A DNA stretch of 64,000 nucleotides from Pseudomonas sp. ACM7 (GTDB lineage: Bacteria; Pseudomonadota; Gammaproteobacteria; Pseudomonadales; Pseudomonadaceae): positions 5,612,065-5,676,064 of the forward strand of contig NZ_CP024866.1 of the NCBI RefSeq assembly GCF_004136015.1, in the 5' to 3' direction. Positions 42,385 to 52,742 of the stretch are shown piece after piece. Every line of letters starts with the position of its first letter. The stretch's first letter is position 1. The position numbers were made by a program, and so were the translations under genes. The notes under the pieces were generated by a model. That model saw only the letters and a list, made by a program, of their open reading frames with translations, had not been told where the DNA came from and did no database searches.

Positions 42385-42460
42385 AAAGATCGCAGCCTGC
42401 GGCAGCTCCTACATTGGGTCGGTGTACCTCCTGTAGGAGCTGGCGGAGCCTGCGATCTTT
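42385..42460. repeat. REP-type inverted repeat, class C
   Basis: AAAGATCGCAGCCTGCGGCA then GCTCCTAC, facing GTAGGAGCTGGCGGAGCCTG then CGATCTTT. It lies between the convergent glgB and autotransporter genes and may end both transcripts. Confidence 0.88.
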
Positions 42461-42468
42461 TGATCTTT

Positions 42469-43542
42469 CTACCACCGCATCCGCACACCCAGACTTCCAA
42501 TCAACCCGTTCAAATCATTCTCATCCACACTACTGCTGTAGTCGGCGCTGACGTAGAGACTCACGGCAGGTGTCACTCTGGCCACCAAGCCCAAACCCAC
42601 TTCGACGGTCGATGAATAGCGGCTGCTGCTGATCTTCTCGACCTGATCGAGGTTCACGGTATCGCTGGTGTAGACCGTGTGCCACACGTTGGTTCGCACA
42701 TAGGGTTCAACCCCCAGGCCGTTGATGTCGTAATTACCTTTCAACCGTGCACCGACCCGGCCGCTCCAGGACGTCAGATCGCTGGACGAGGCATTACCTG
42801 ACCCGGCATACGGGGTGTCCAGGGTAATGCGTTGATTGATTAATTGCGCCTGGGGTTCGACTACCCAGTGATCGCTAAGGCCAATGGGGAAACCACCTTC
42901 TACCGACAGCGTCACCGCGCTGCCCTCGGTTGCTTGTCGGGCGCCCTGGTCATTGCGGCTATAGCCGTTGACCCGGCCACCGCTGGCCGTCAAGTCCACA
43001 TGCCAGCCTTGTGGCCCGGTCAGACTCCAGTAAGCGCCGAGGCTTTGGCCTTCGAGGTTAAGGGTGTCGTTGCCGGGGTCAGCAAGGGCGCGACCGGTCA
43101 GCAGTCCGTCGCTGTTGCCTTGTAACTGTGTCATGCCGCCGACCAGTCCGACCCGCTGGGTATGACCGCTACCGCTTTGCAGAGTCAGGATCGCCGGACC
43201 TTTGGATTCGCTACTGCCAGGGATAGCAAATCCCTGAGCCAGAACATCGGTTTGCGCCTGCCGCGAGGCCTGTCCATACACCTGATCCCAGGCCGAAGGC
43301 GCAGTGTCCTCGATGGTCAGGCGTGAACTTCTTGTATCGGAGGCGGCGCTGACGCGGCCGGGGTAGGGGGTGGTGAAAGTGACGGCTGGCAAGGTCATGA
43401 CCGGAACATCCTGACGGTACCAGGGCGTGGTTTCATCTTCTGCCGGCCCTGCCTGTACTTCCATGGACGAGCACAGGAGTAGTGAACTCGAGACAGTGCA
43501 AAAAGTAACTTTGATCTCATGTTGGGTGAAAGAAGTTTTCAT
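42469..43542 (-). CDS. Autotransporter-type outer-membrane beta-barrel protein without passenger
   Basis: A 357-residue protein consisting of an N-terminal hydrophobic segment (VSSSLLLCSSMEVQA, a probable signal), a short linker, and an autotransporter barrel of about 260 residues. Barrel motifs include LGAYWSLTGPQGWHVDLTAS, VEPQAQLINQRITLD, GRVGARLKGNYDINGLGVEP and the C-terminal LIGSLGVRMRW with the terminal aromatic needed for outer-membrane insertion. No passenger of usual size is present (fewer than 60 linker residues). A broken copy of the same barrel follows upstream at 43867. The AGGTAGACCTCC before the ATG gives a ribosome site (GGAGG). Confidence 0.8.
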   Translation of the reverse strand: MKTSFTQHEIKVTFCTVSSSLLLCSSMEVQAGPAEDETTPWYRQDVPVMTLPAVTFTTPYPGRVSAASDTRSSRLTIEDTAPSAWDQVYGQASRQAQTDVLAQGFAIPGSSESKGPAILTLQSGSGHTQRVGLVGGMTQLQGNSDGLLTGRALADPGNDTLNLEGQSLGAYWSLTGPQGWHVDLTASGGRVNGYSRNDQGARQATEGSAVTLSVEGGFPIGLSDHWVVEPQAQLINQRITLDTPYAGSGNASSSDLTSWSGRVGARLKGNYDINGLGVEPYVRTNVWHTVYTSDTVNLDQVEKISSSRYSSTVEVGLGLVARVTPAVSLYVSADYSSSVDENDLNGLIGSLGVRMRW

Positions 43543-43866
43543 GGAGGTCTACCTTGCAATCGCGTGCGGTATCTCGCTCTGGCGTCTCTCCTACCCCGAA
43601 TGAGGGGCGACCGAATATAGTGGGGCAAGCCTCTGGCCGCCCGATTTTGCGGGTGTCTCGGGGTTTGCCCCATGGTGTATTTCCGGGGGTAGTAACGTGT
43701 AGCTAAGAAGACCCTTGACATCGCGTCAAGAAAATGGCCGATAAATGGTATGTGTATTTTAGGACTTGCAAGTGACTGATTTACGCCGCACATCTAAGGT
43801 CTTGTTTGTTCGAAAAATCGTCAAAAAATCCGCGTTCCAGAGCGGTTTTGATAGTTGGCTACCGGT
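43543..43866. other. Gap upstream of the autotransporter gene
   Basis: 324 bases with no convincing gene. A TGGGGCAA...TTGCCCCA pair at about 43622-43675 could form a stem in the autotransporter leader; otherwise I see nothing. Confidence 0.45.
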
Positions 43867-44202
43867 CTACCAACTCACCCTGACACCGACATTTGCGGCC
43901 GTTGCGCGCAGCTGATTGCTGTCGATATTGCTGGTGTAGTCGACTCCGCCATACACGCTCACGGTTTTCGCGAGGCTAAGCACAAAGCCGACACCGAGGT
44001 CGGCCGATGACGATTTTTGCTCGGTATCGATCCGGTCCGCGCCGTCGAAGGTTACCGAGTCGGTACCGGAAAGGGTGTGCCACAGATTGGCTCGTATATA
44101 AGGTTCCAGTGGTCGTCCACTGACTTGGTAGCGGCCTTTGAGTCGAGCGCCGAGGCGACCGGTCCAGGCACCGTCGGAGTCGAATGAGACCTTTGAATGC
44201 TG
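43867..44202 (-). pseudogene. Truncated autotransporter barrel, second copy
   Basis: Reading the minus strand from an in-frame TAG at 44203 gives about 111 codons without a start, ending in a TAG at 43867: VSFDSDGAWTGRLGARLKGR, YIRANLWHTLSGTDSV and a C terminus VGVRVSW. This matches the last third of the barrel encoded at 42469 (GRVGARLKG, YVRTNVWHTVYTSDTV, LGVRMRW). The signal, linker and first strands are missing. It is the relic of a tandem duplicate or a paralogous neighbour. Confidence 0.75.
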
Positions 44203-44245
44203 CTAAACAGCGAGGACGCAGGCGCCCTCGCTTCCCGCCTGGCGA

Positions 44246-44615
44246 CTACCCAGGCTTGTGGTTATCCAGTACTCGATTGACCGCTAACTCACCCAACATG
44301 ATCATCCTTTGCAGCACCAGCATCGTTTGGCGTCGTGGGCCATCCGTCAAGGCGGTGAGATCGTTGACCATGGCGCTGGCTGATGCCAACGATTCGCAGG
44401 CCTCGACGAGCAACGTTTCGTCATCCACCGCTGCGTCGATGGTGAAAATGGTGCTGGGCTTGTAGGGCGGTATCTGCGTTTTCGACGCCCCGGGGTTGAG
44501 GTAGAAGCTGAGTGCGCGGTCGGCCGCCTCTTTCATTTTCTTGGGGTCAAAGATCAATAAAGGCGTCGTAGGGTACCGGACCGGTATTAGGGGGGTTGGG
44601 CGTTACCTTGAACAT
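44246..44615 (-). pseudogene. DUF6124-like small protein, 5' frameshift
   Basis: ATG 44615 with AAGGAG upstream begins FKVTPNPPNTGPVPYDAFID and stops after 22 codons. A one-base shift near the CCGGTCCGG run restores YPTTPLLIFDPKKMKEAADR, which continues as the open frame 44557-44246 (SLASASAMVNDLTALTDG, LQRMIMLGELAVNRVL). Together these give the usual DUF6124 layout: PNPP start, Asp-Ser/Pro-Lys-Lys helix, Ser-Leu-Ala-Ser-Ala segment and a terminal LGELAVN helix. DUF6124 proteins are about 110-130 residues, common in Pseudomonas and of unknown role. Alternatively the short frame starts at TTG 44557, or the shift is a sequencing error. Confidence 0.6.
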
Positions 44616-44642
44616 AGTTAGAACTCCTTATGCCGTGAATAA

Positions 44643-44820
44643 GAGCCAACCAACCTCGCTACCAAACGAAGGGTGGTGGCCATACGCAGGTTGGTAGACC
44701 GGGACATAAGGAAACCGGCGCACCCGAAGGTGCCCTGCGCATGACCACCATAGTGCCGAGACGAAAAAAACGCCGCGAATGGTGATGCTGTGCATTCCTT
44801 ATATCCGGGCTACCAAACCC
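44643..44820 (-). promoter_or_regulatory. Leader with interleaved inverted repeats upstream of the DUF6124-like gene
   Basis: On the minus strand, in order: GGTAGCCCGGATATAAGGAA (44814-44795), GGTGGTCATGCGCAGG (44749-44734), a perfect GCACC-TTCG-GGTGC hairpin (44733-44720), TTCCTTATGTCCCGGTCTAC (44713-44694) and CCTGCGTATGGCCACC (44690-44675). The first pairs with the fourth and the second with the fifth, so the two long stems interleave: they must be alternative folds or a pseudoknot. TTTGGTAG occurs twice, each in a small hairpin (44818-44811 and 44664-44657). The region lies directly before the ribosome site at 44622-44630. It looks like a structured RNA leader of no class I recognise. Confidence 0.5.
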
Positions 44821-45156
44821 GATCACTGTTTTGCAGTGACCAGCAAACGATATAGCCCGGCATCAAGCCGCACAAGCCGGCGGATTCTGGCGCACGTGTA
44901 GGTAACGACGCAAGGCGTTGTAGCCGTTAGGACGTAACACCGAGTGTCTTTAAACGCGTCCGCTAAACGCATGAAAGCGTCTAAAAATTCGAGGAAGCGT
45001 CCGACATTAAGTGCGATGCCGGTTGATTCGTCGACGACGTGTTTGGTGCGGCGCACGTTTCCGAATTTGCGCATGTGGATGACGCTGGGTCAGGCGCGCG
45101 GTGCGGTTGCCCCATAGGCGCAGGCCGGCACAGCAGTCTACGAAGCTAATGGTGTT
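44821..45156. other. Gap between the DUF6124 leader and the EEP gene
   Basis: 336 bases with no supported gene. One 83-codon minus-strand frame (44823-45074) shows no family resemblance, has no ribosome site and a Cys/Arg composition typical of chance frames. GCGTC recurs several times between 44950 and 45005 without clear regularity. Confidence 0.45.
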
Positions 45157-45957
45157 TCAAAGATGCACTTCCACCGCCAACGGCAAGTGATCCGACAAAT
45201 GCGTCCAGGGCTTGTGCCCCAGTATTCGCGGCTCATGACTGCTGGCATTGCGCAGATAGATCCGATCCAGGCGCAGCAGCGGAAAACGCGCAGGATAGGT
45301 TTTTGCCGGGCGACCGTGGTGGCGCTCGAAGGCTTCATGCAGATAGTCGCGTCGGGCGAGGGCAGTGTTGCCTTGCAGCTGCCAGTCATTGAAGTCACCG
45401 GCGATAATCACCGGCGCATCGTCGGGTAACGATTCGAGCAGTTGGCAGAGTAGCTGGAGCTGTAGTTGGCGATGGCTTTCCAGCAGACTCAAGTGAACGC
45501 AGATCGCATGGACTTCAGTGTGCCCCGGTACATCCAGAACGCAATGCAGCAGGCCGCGGCGTTCGGGGCCGGTGATCGAGACGTCGAGGTTGCGGTGTTC
45601 GCGGATCGGGTATTTCGATAACAGGGCATTGCCGTGGTGACCGTTGGGGTAGACCGCGTTGCGACCGTAGGCGAAGTCGCTCCACATGCTGTCGGCCAGG
45701 AACTCGTATTGTGAGGTCTGCGGCCAATCGTTGTAGCGAGTGGAATGGCGGTCGTGTTCACCGACGACTTCCTGCAGGAACACCAGGTCCGCCGACGTAC
45801 TGCGTACCGCTTCACGGAGTTCCGGGAGAATGAAACGTCGGTTGAGTGCGGTAAAACCCTTGTGGGTGTTGACCGTCAGCACTCTCAGTCGATGAATCGC
45901 CGGGGGCGTGTTCAATGGAGATGATTCGACGGCCTGCCACTTGGAATCACTGGTCAC
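45157..45957 (-). CDS. Endonuclease/exonuclease/phosphatase family protein
   Basis: A 266-residue EEP-superfamily protein (DNase I/Mg-dependent phosphodiesterase fold). Metal and catalytic motifs are visible: NTHKG near the N terminus, [12 protein letters not shown] with the metal-binding Glu, [25 protein letters not shown], and the C-terminal [14 protein letters not shown] with catalytic His. The GTG at 45957 is preferred because AGAGGAG sits at proper spacing; GTG 45963 is too close to it. In P. aeruginosa a similar gene (PA2156) lies beside a cardiolipin synthase in the same glucan region; here no such partner remains. The substrate is unknown. Confidence 0.85.
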   Translation of the reverse strand: MTSDSKWQAVESSPLNTPPAIHRLRVLTVNTHKGFTALNRRFILPELREAVRSTSADLVFLQEVVGEHDRHSTRYNDWPQTSQYEFLADSMWSDFAYGRNAVYPNGHHGNALLSKYPIREHRNLDVSITGPERRGLLHCVLDVPGHTEVHAICVHLSLLESHRQLQLQLLCQLLESLPDDAPVIIAGDFNDWQLQGNTALARRDYLHEAFERHHGRPAKTYPARFPLLRLDRIYLRNASSHEPRILGHKPWTHLSDHLPLAVEVHL

Positions 45958-46052
45958 GTTCACTCCTCTGAATCAGGACTGCTTATGTATGCGACTGATA
46001 CAGCGGCGGGCAGTTCAGAGTGATTCGTCGCAAGAAGCCTTCACGCCAGAAT

Positions 46053-46195
46053 GTAGCAGCTGTCGAGCCTGCGAGGCTGCGTTCGACTGCGTAGCAGTCG
46101 TAAGACCGGCAACGCGGTGTGTCAGGCAAACTCCATGTTCTGGATGGCGACTGCTGCGCAGTCGAACGCAGCCTCGCAGGCTCGACAGCTGCTAC
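46053..46195. repeat. Long inverted repeat, family B (also at 26779)
   Basis: GTAGCAGCTGTCGAGCCTGC then GAGGCTGCGTTCGACTGCG, facing CGCAGTCGAACGCAGCCTCG then CAGGCTCGACAGCTGCTAC. Both arms are nearly perfect reverse complements over about 40 bases, around about 60 bases that resemble the middle of the 26779 copy (GCGGTGTGTCAGG). It lies between the PIG-L and EEP genes. Confidence 0.88.
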
Positions 46196-46215
46196 AGGCT
46201 GCTACCAGCGCTACG

Positions 46216-46974
46216 TCAGACGAAGACAATTTCATAAGGCAACCGTATCCGCTCCAGAAGCACCGGGGGCAGCAGCGGGGCGAGGCCGATGGCCGGCTCG
46301 CCGTCGAGCTGGCTGGCATAGGCGTGGGTAGCGTGGCTTTTGCGCGCGACGGTCCAGGTGTCCAGGCGAACCTTGCGCGCGCGATGCCACGGGATGAGCC
46401 CTCGATCACGCGTTGGCCGGTGCCAGGCCCAGACCGGTACTTCGTTGAGCGCCGCCCCGACCATGGCCGCGGCCTTGACGCTAGCCCGGCCGACGGCGTC
46501 ATGGTCGACAATGCCATCCTCGCGCCAGGTGCTGAACACCACATCCCCGGGGCGTAAATAACGGGCAATGAATTGAGTCATCTGAAATTCGCGTTCGGCC
46601 AGGGCGTTGTCGGTGAAGCCGCCACGAATCCATTTGAGGCTGTGCATCGGCAGCCCGAGCCGGCGCAAGGCTTCGAGGCTTTCCTGGGGGCGGAACACGC
46701 TCAAGCGTTTCTCCGACCACTGTTGCGAGCCCGGATGGCTGGCGCTGCCGTCGGTAATCGAGATTAACTGGAGCGGATGTCCCAGGGCGCTGAGCAACTG
46801 CAGCAGGCCGCCGCAGGTCACGACTTCATCGCCAGGGTGTGGGGCAATCACTACAGCGCGTGCGCCGGCGGGGACCAAGGTCTGAGTGCTGATGACAGGA
46901 ATGTTGTCCAGTTGCGGGGCGCTGTTCCAGATTTGTACTGGCGGGATGCTTTCACTGATGGTGACCGTTTTCAT
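46216..46974 (-). CDS. PIG-L family deacetylase-like protein with altered active site
   Basis: A 252-residue LmbE/PIG-L fold protein. The metal motif reads APHPGDEVVTCGGLL, where active members have PHPDDE. The zinc ligands His and the second Asp remain, but the first Asp, the general base in MshB-type enzymes, is Gly. Other family features are intact (SITDGSASHP, RRLGLPMHSLKWIRGGF, VVFSTWREDGIVDHDAVGRA with the third metal-binding His). It may have weak, changed or no deacetylase activity. The gene is in the decayed stretch downstream of glgX and may originally have formed a cluster with the remnant at 47102. Confidence 0.82.
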   Translation of the reverse strand: MKTVTISESIPPVQIWNSAPQLDNIPVISTQTLVPAGARAVVIAPHPGDEVVTCGGLLQLLSALGHPLQLISITDGSASHPGSQQWSEKRLSVFRPQESLEALRRLGLPMHSLKWIRGGFTDNALAEREFQMTQFIARYLRPGDVVFSTWREDGIVDHDAVGRASVKAAAMVGAALNEVPVWAWHRPTRDRGLIPWHRARKVRLDTWTVARKSHATHAYASQLDGEPAIGLAPLLPPVLLERIRLPYEIVFV

Positions 46975-47101
46975 GGCTACGTCCTTGTTCTCGTTGATAG
47001 CAATGTGCAGCGCTCCAAACCCTGGATTGCCGCGAGCAGAGTATTGCTCATGACACGCTATTCGTCGCCTCGATGTTCCGTCCGGTACGTTTTTTTACCC
47101 G

Positions 47102-47341
47102 ACCTGCGCCATGTCCCGCAAAAAATCACCAAAACGCGAAACCAACTCATGTTGCGCCGGGGTCTAGGCGGCTTGCAGGCACTCTGCAAGCAGTCGCTGG
47201 AATCGCTCCAGCGACTGGCCGCTACCCGGCAGCGGAAGCTGATCAAGTTCAGCCTCCACCAGCGCCCGCAGGGCACCGGCCTAGCGCCTGAGTGTCGGCG
47301 TAATCCCCTGGCTGACGCTGGAGAAACCCCTGAAGGTCCAT
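47102..47341 (-). pseudogene. Frameshifted remnant directly after glgX (acyl-CoA dehydrogenase-like N terminus)
   Basis: An ATG at 47341, two bases after the glgX stop and preceded by a GAGGAAGAAGAG ribosome site inside glgX, begins DLQGFLQRQPGDYADTQALG. A one-base shift near 47275 restores ALRALVEAELDQLPLPGSGQ then SLERFQRLLAECLQAA, followed by an in-frame TAG and HELVSRFGDFLRDMAQVG. The LPLPGSGQSLER phrase resembles the N terminus of acyl-CoA dehydrogenase-like proteins often found beside PIG-L genes in Pseudomonas. The coding pattern is clear; the family call is tentative. Confidence 0.45.
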
Positions 47342-47342
47342 T

Positions 47343-49502
<2,160 letters not shown>

Positions 49503-49616
49503 AGGTACTCCTGCAAAGGGGGTTCAGTTCTTGGCTCTGGTTTTTTTTGAGGGCGAGCGAGCCCTCGGTGGCGAGAAGGCTCGCCACGAGGTCAATCAGG
49601 ACAAAGGTGAGAGGCG

Positions 49617-49934
49617 TCAGACCGCGGGCGGTTTACGCGCTGCTCGAGGTTTTTTCTCGTTGGCTTTTTCGCCCGGAGGGATCACCTTCGATGCCGCGGC
49701 GGGCTTGGCTTTGGCTTTTGGCTCGGCAGCCTTGCCATTGGCTTTGCTGGCAGGGGCCTTGGTGCCGGCGGTTTTGCTGCCAGCGGCTTTTGGCGATTTG
49801 CTCGGTGCCAGGGCTTCGGCTTCAGCCAGTTTGCGAGCCATCTCCCAGTGGCGGGCTTCCTGACCCTCGGGTTTTCCTTCCGATTCCCAGATCTGATAGG
49901 CGAATTCGCGGATGCGTTTATCGTTAGTGCTCAT
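49617..49934 (-). CDS. DUF2934 domain protein
   Basis: A 105-residue protein. The first 45 residues are the DUF2934 domain (RIREFAYQIWESEGKPEGQE, HWEMARKLAEAEAL); the rest is a Lys/Ala/Pro-rich low-complexity tail (ASKANGKAAEPKAKAKPAAA) like histone H1 tails, likely unfolded and basic. DUF2934 genes sit between treY and glgX in other Pseudomonas glucan clusters. It starts 21 bases after treY with GGAG upstream of the ATG. Function unknown; binding to polyanions is possible. Confidence 0.88.
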   Translation of the reverse strand: MSTNDKRIREFAYQIWESEGKPEGQEARHWEMARKLAEAEALAPSKSPKAAGSKTAGTKAPASKANGKAAEPKAKAKPAAASKVIPPGEKANEKKPRAARKPPAV

Positions 49935-49955
49935 CGCAATGCTCCTGAACTGAAC

Positions 49956-52742
49956 TCAAGTGTGGGTAGTTTGGATAAAAAGATTGATCGGGAAATCCCC
50001 CAGCGCGGTGCTGATGTTCAGTTCCCTTTGGGGTGTGACTGGTGTGCTTGAAAAAAGTCCCTCTAAATTTTCATCAGGGGCGGTGAACGGTAATTTGACC
50101 CGTGTATCGCCCCACAGCGGCGCGCCAATCCGGGGTTCGGCACTGTTTTTCAGCAGTTCGGCGCAGCGTATCGGCACGATGACGATGGCGCGTTTTCCTT
50201 CCAGCGAGCGAGCAAATGCGAGCACCCGGTGAGCCTGGCTGCCGACGACTTCAAGGGCTTGATACGTCCCTCGCCGAAACAGTTCGGTGTGCTCCAGCCG
50301 CAGGTTCAACACATGAGCGATCAGCGCTTGTTTAATGCGCCCGTCACGCCAGTTAGCCAACAATTCTGGCAGTTCCAATGGCGTCTGCATCGACTGCTGA
50401 CGGCTGGCGTAATCCACCGGCCGGCGGTTGTCAGGATCGACCAGCGAGAAGTCCCAGTACTCGTTGCCCTGATAAAGGTCCGGTACCCCCGGCACGGTCA
50501 TGCGCAGCAAGGTTTGCGCCAATCCATTGAGTGCGCCGGGGACGGCGATGCTCTTGGCCGCTTTGCCGAGGGCAGCGCGTAGCAGCTCACCTTCAGGGCT
50601 CAGAAGCAGACGTTGCAGGAATTGGTGAACCGCTTGTTCGTAAGCCTCGTTTGGCGCGCTCCAGCTGCTTTGCAACTTGGCTTCGCGCAAGGCTTTCTGT
50701 TGCCACTGCCACACTCGTTGAGTGTAGTTCTCCAAGGCTGCTTGATCGTCACTGCGCAAATCGAGCGGCCAGCTGCCGAGGATCGCTTGATAGAGGATCA
50801 ACTCATCGCCCGCAGTCGGCATCTGGTCGTCGTCGCGCAGGGGGCGGGCGAGGGCCTGCCAGAGCGGGACTTGCTCGGCGTACCAGGCACTGCGCTCGCT
50901 CAGCACCGCCAGGCGCGCGCGGGTGTCTTCGCCGCGTTTGTGGTCGTGGGTCGCAGTGGCCAGCAAATTATCGGGGAACGCTTCGAGACGGTTGATGCAA
51001 GTCGCATGGAAATCAGCCGCCGGCGCGCTGAACTGCTCGGTGCTGAAGCCCACGTCATTGCGCGACAACAATGTCGCCGAGCGATAGAACGCGGTGTCCT
51101 CCACAGCCTTCGCTGCCGCCGGCGACGTCAGTTGCTGAAAACGCACACAGGCATGCTTGAGCATCTTGCGCGGCCGGCCCAACGGGTGTTTGCGCCAGGG
51201 TTCACCGCCCAGCCAGTTGGCCAGGCAATCGAGCACCGGCCAGTCGGCCTCGCCGAGGGTAAGCCTCGCACCGTCCATGGCTTGCTGGAAAAACACATCG
51301 TCTTCAGCCGAACGCCCACGGGGGCTGATGTAGGTGCGGTACACCGGGAAATGCACGATCAGTTCCTGCAACGCCCGACGGATCGCACCGAGGGTCAGAT
51401 CGCGGGTCATCAGGTCATCCCGGGCCACTTGCAACAGGGCCTGGGCGACGCTTTCAAAGTCTCCGGCGAGGGAACCGTTGAGGATCTGCTGGCGGGCCAG
51501 TTGCGCTTCCTGACGGAAATCGGCGGGCCGTTCGCTGTAACGATTCCACAGTTCGCCCAAGGTGTCGGCGCCTTCGGGCGCGTGTTGCAGCAGCGACAGC
51601 TGATTCATGAACTCGTAACCCGTGGTGCCATCCACCGACCAGTCGCGGTGCAGGGTTTCACCTTCGCCGAGGATCTTCTCGACGTAGATCGGCAGGTGCC
51701 GATCCGGCGACAGGCTGTCGACCCGCCGCCGCAATTTTCGGCAGTAACCCCGAGGGTCGGCGAGACCGTCGATGTGGTCGATGCGCAAACCGTCAACCAG
51801 GCCTTCGGCTACCAGCTCGAAGATTTTCGCGTGGGTGGCTTCGAACACGGCGGGGCGTTCAACCCGCAAGCCACCCAGTTCGTTGATATCGAAAAAACGC
51901 CGCCAGTTGATGTCATCGGCCGCCGTGCGCCAACTGGCCAGGCGATAGCTTTGGTGTTCAAGCAACTGGTGCAGGCGCTGGAAACCTTCGGCGGTGAGCG
52001 AGTCGTAAGCGCTGAGGTTTTGCTGGATGGCCTGGAGAATCGCCGGATCGCTAGCCAGTTCACGCAACTCTGTTTTCAGCGGCATCGCCAGACTGTGGGC
52101 GTCGGTCTGGTAGCTCAAGGTGCTGAAACGGTCTGCCAGCGACTTGAGCGATTCGGCGGTCAGCGGGTCATCGGTTCTGAGCAGTTCGCCGTAATGGGTC
52201 GGGCAGATCGGGAAGTGATGCTCATAGTGCTCAACATAAAACGCGCCCTTTTGCGCATCGAAGCGCAGGGGCAGGGTGCCGTCCTGCAAGGCTATGCCGT
52301 AGTCGCTGCCGAGGAAGGGCAGCAGCAACTGGCCTTCCATCAACGGGTCGGGTGAATGCCACTGGATATCGAAGAACTCGCCGTAAGGACTCAGGCGTCC
52401 CCATTCCAGCAAATCCTGCCACCAGGGATTATCTCCACCGCCAACGGCCATGTGGTTGGAGACGATGTCGAGGATCAGCCCCATGTTCAGCTCGCGCAAT
52501 GCGCTGACCAAACGCCGCAGCGCCGCTTCGCCGCCCAGCTCCGGATTGACCGTGGTCGGGTCCACGACGTCGTAGCCATGCATGGAACCGGCACGAGCAC
52601 TCAGTAGCGGTGACGCATAGACATGGCTGATACCGAGGCTGGCGAAGTACGGCACCAGCGGCACCGCATCGTCCAGCGTGAAGTCTTTATGGAACTGCAG
52701 CCGCAAGGTTGCCCGCAGCGGTTGGATAAGCGTTTGCTTCAT
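49956..52742 (-). CDS. treY: Malto-oligosyltrehalose synthase TreY
   Basis: A 928-residue GH13 enzyme that converts the reducing end of a maltodextrin to an alpha,alpha-1,1 linkage. Family motifs: ATLRLQFHKDFTLDDAVPLV at the start, LGISHVYASPLLSARAGSMH, ILDIVSNHMAVGG, and the nucleophile region DGLRIDHIDGLADPRGYC. ATHDHKRGEDTRARLAVLSE holds the third catalytic Asp. Its ATG overlaps the malQ stop by four bases. With TreZ it makes trehalose from glucan, closing the loop with TreS and GlgE. Confidence 0.96.
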   Translation of the reverse strand: MKQTLIQPLRATLRLQFHKDFTLDDAVPLVPYFASLGISHVYASPLLSARAGSMHGYDVVDPTTVNPELGGEAALRRLVSALRELNMGLILDIVSNHMAVGGGDNPWWQDLLEWGRLSPYGEFFDIQWHSPDPLMEGQLLLPFLGSDYGIALQDGTLPLRFDAQKGAFYVEHYEHHFPICPTHYGELLRTDDPLTAESLKSLADRFSTLSYQTDAHSLAMPLKTELRELASDPAILQAIQQNLSAYDSLTAEGFQRLHQLLEHQSYRLASWRTAADDINWRRFFDINELGGLRVERPAVFEATHAKIFELVAEGLVDGLRIDHIDGLADPRGYCRKLRRRVDSLSPDRHLPIYVEKILGEGETLHRDWSVDGTTGYEFMNQLSLLQHAPEGADTLGELWNRYSERPADFRQEAQLARQQILNGSLAGDFESVAQALLQVARDDLMTRDLTLGAIRRALQELIVHFPVYRTYISPRGRSAEDDVFFQQAMDGARLTLGEADWPVLDCLANWLGGEPWRKHPLGRPRKMLKHACVRFQQLTSPAAAKAVEDTAFYRSATLLSRNDVGFSTEQFSAPAADFHATCINRLEAFPDNLLATATHDHKRGEDTRARLAVLSERSAWYAEQVPLWQALARPLRDDDQMPTAGDELILYQAILGSWPLDLRSDDQAALENYTQRVWQWQQKALREAKLQSSWSAPNEAYEQAVHQFLQRLLLSPEGELLRAALGKAAKSIAVPGALNGLAQTLLRMTVPGVPDLYQGNEYWDFSLVDPDNRRPVDYASRQQSMQTPLELPELLANWRDGRIKQALIAHVLNLRLEHTELFRRGTYQALEVVGSQAHRVLAFARSLEGKRAIVIVPIRCAELLKNSAEPRIGAPLWGDTRVKLPFTAPDENLEGLFSSTPVTPQRELNISTALGDFPINLFIQTTHT

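Noticed and set aside
44823..45074. 83-codon minus-strand frame upstream of the DUF6124 leader
   Set aside because: No ribosome site, no family resemblance, and chance-like composition. Kept only as part of the gap description.
50613..52355. 580-codon plus-strand frame opposite treY
   Set aside because: Antisense shadow; TreY motifs are complete on the minus strand.
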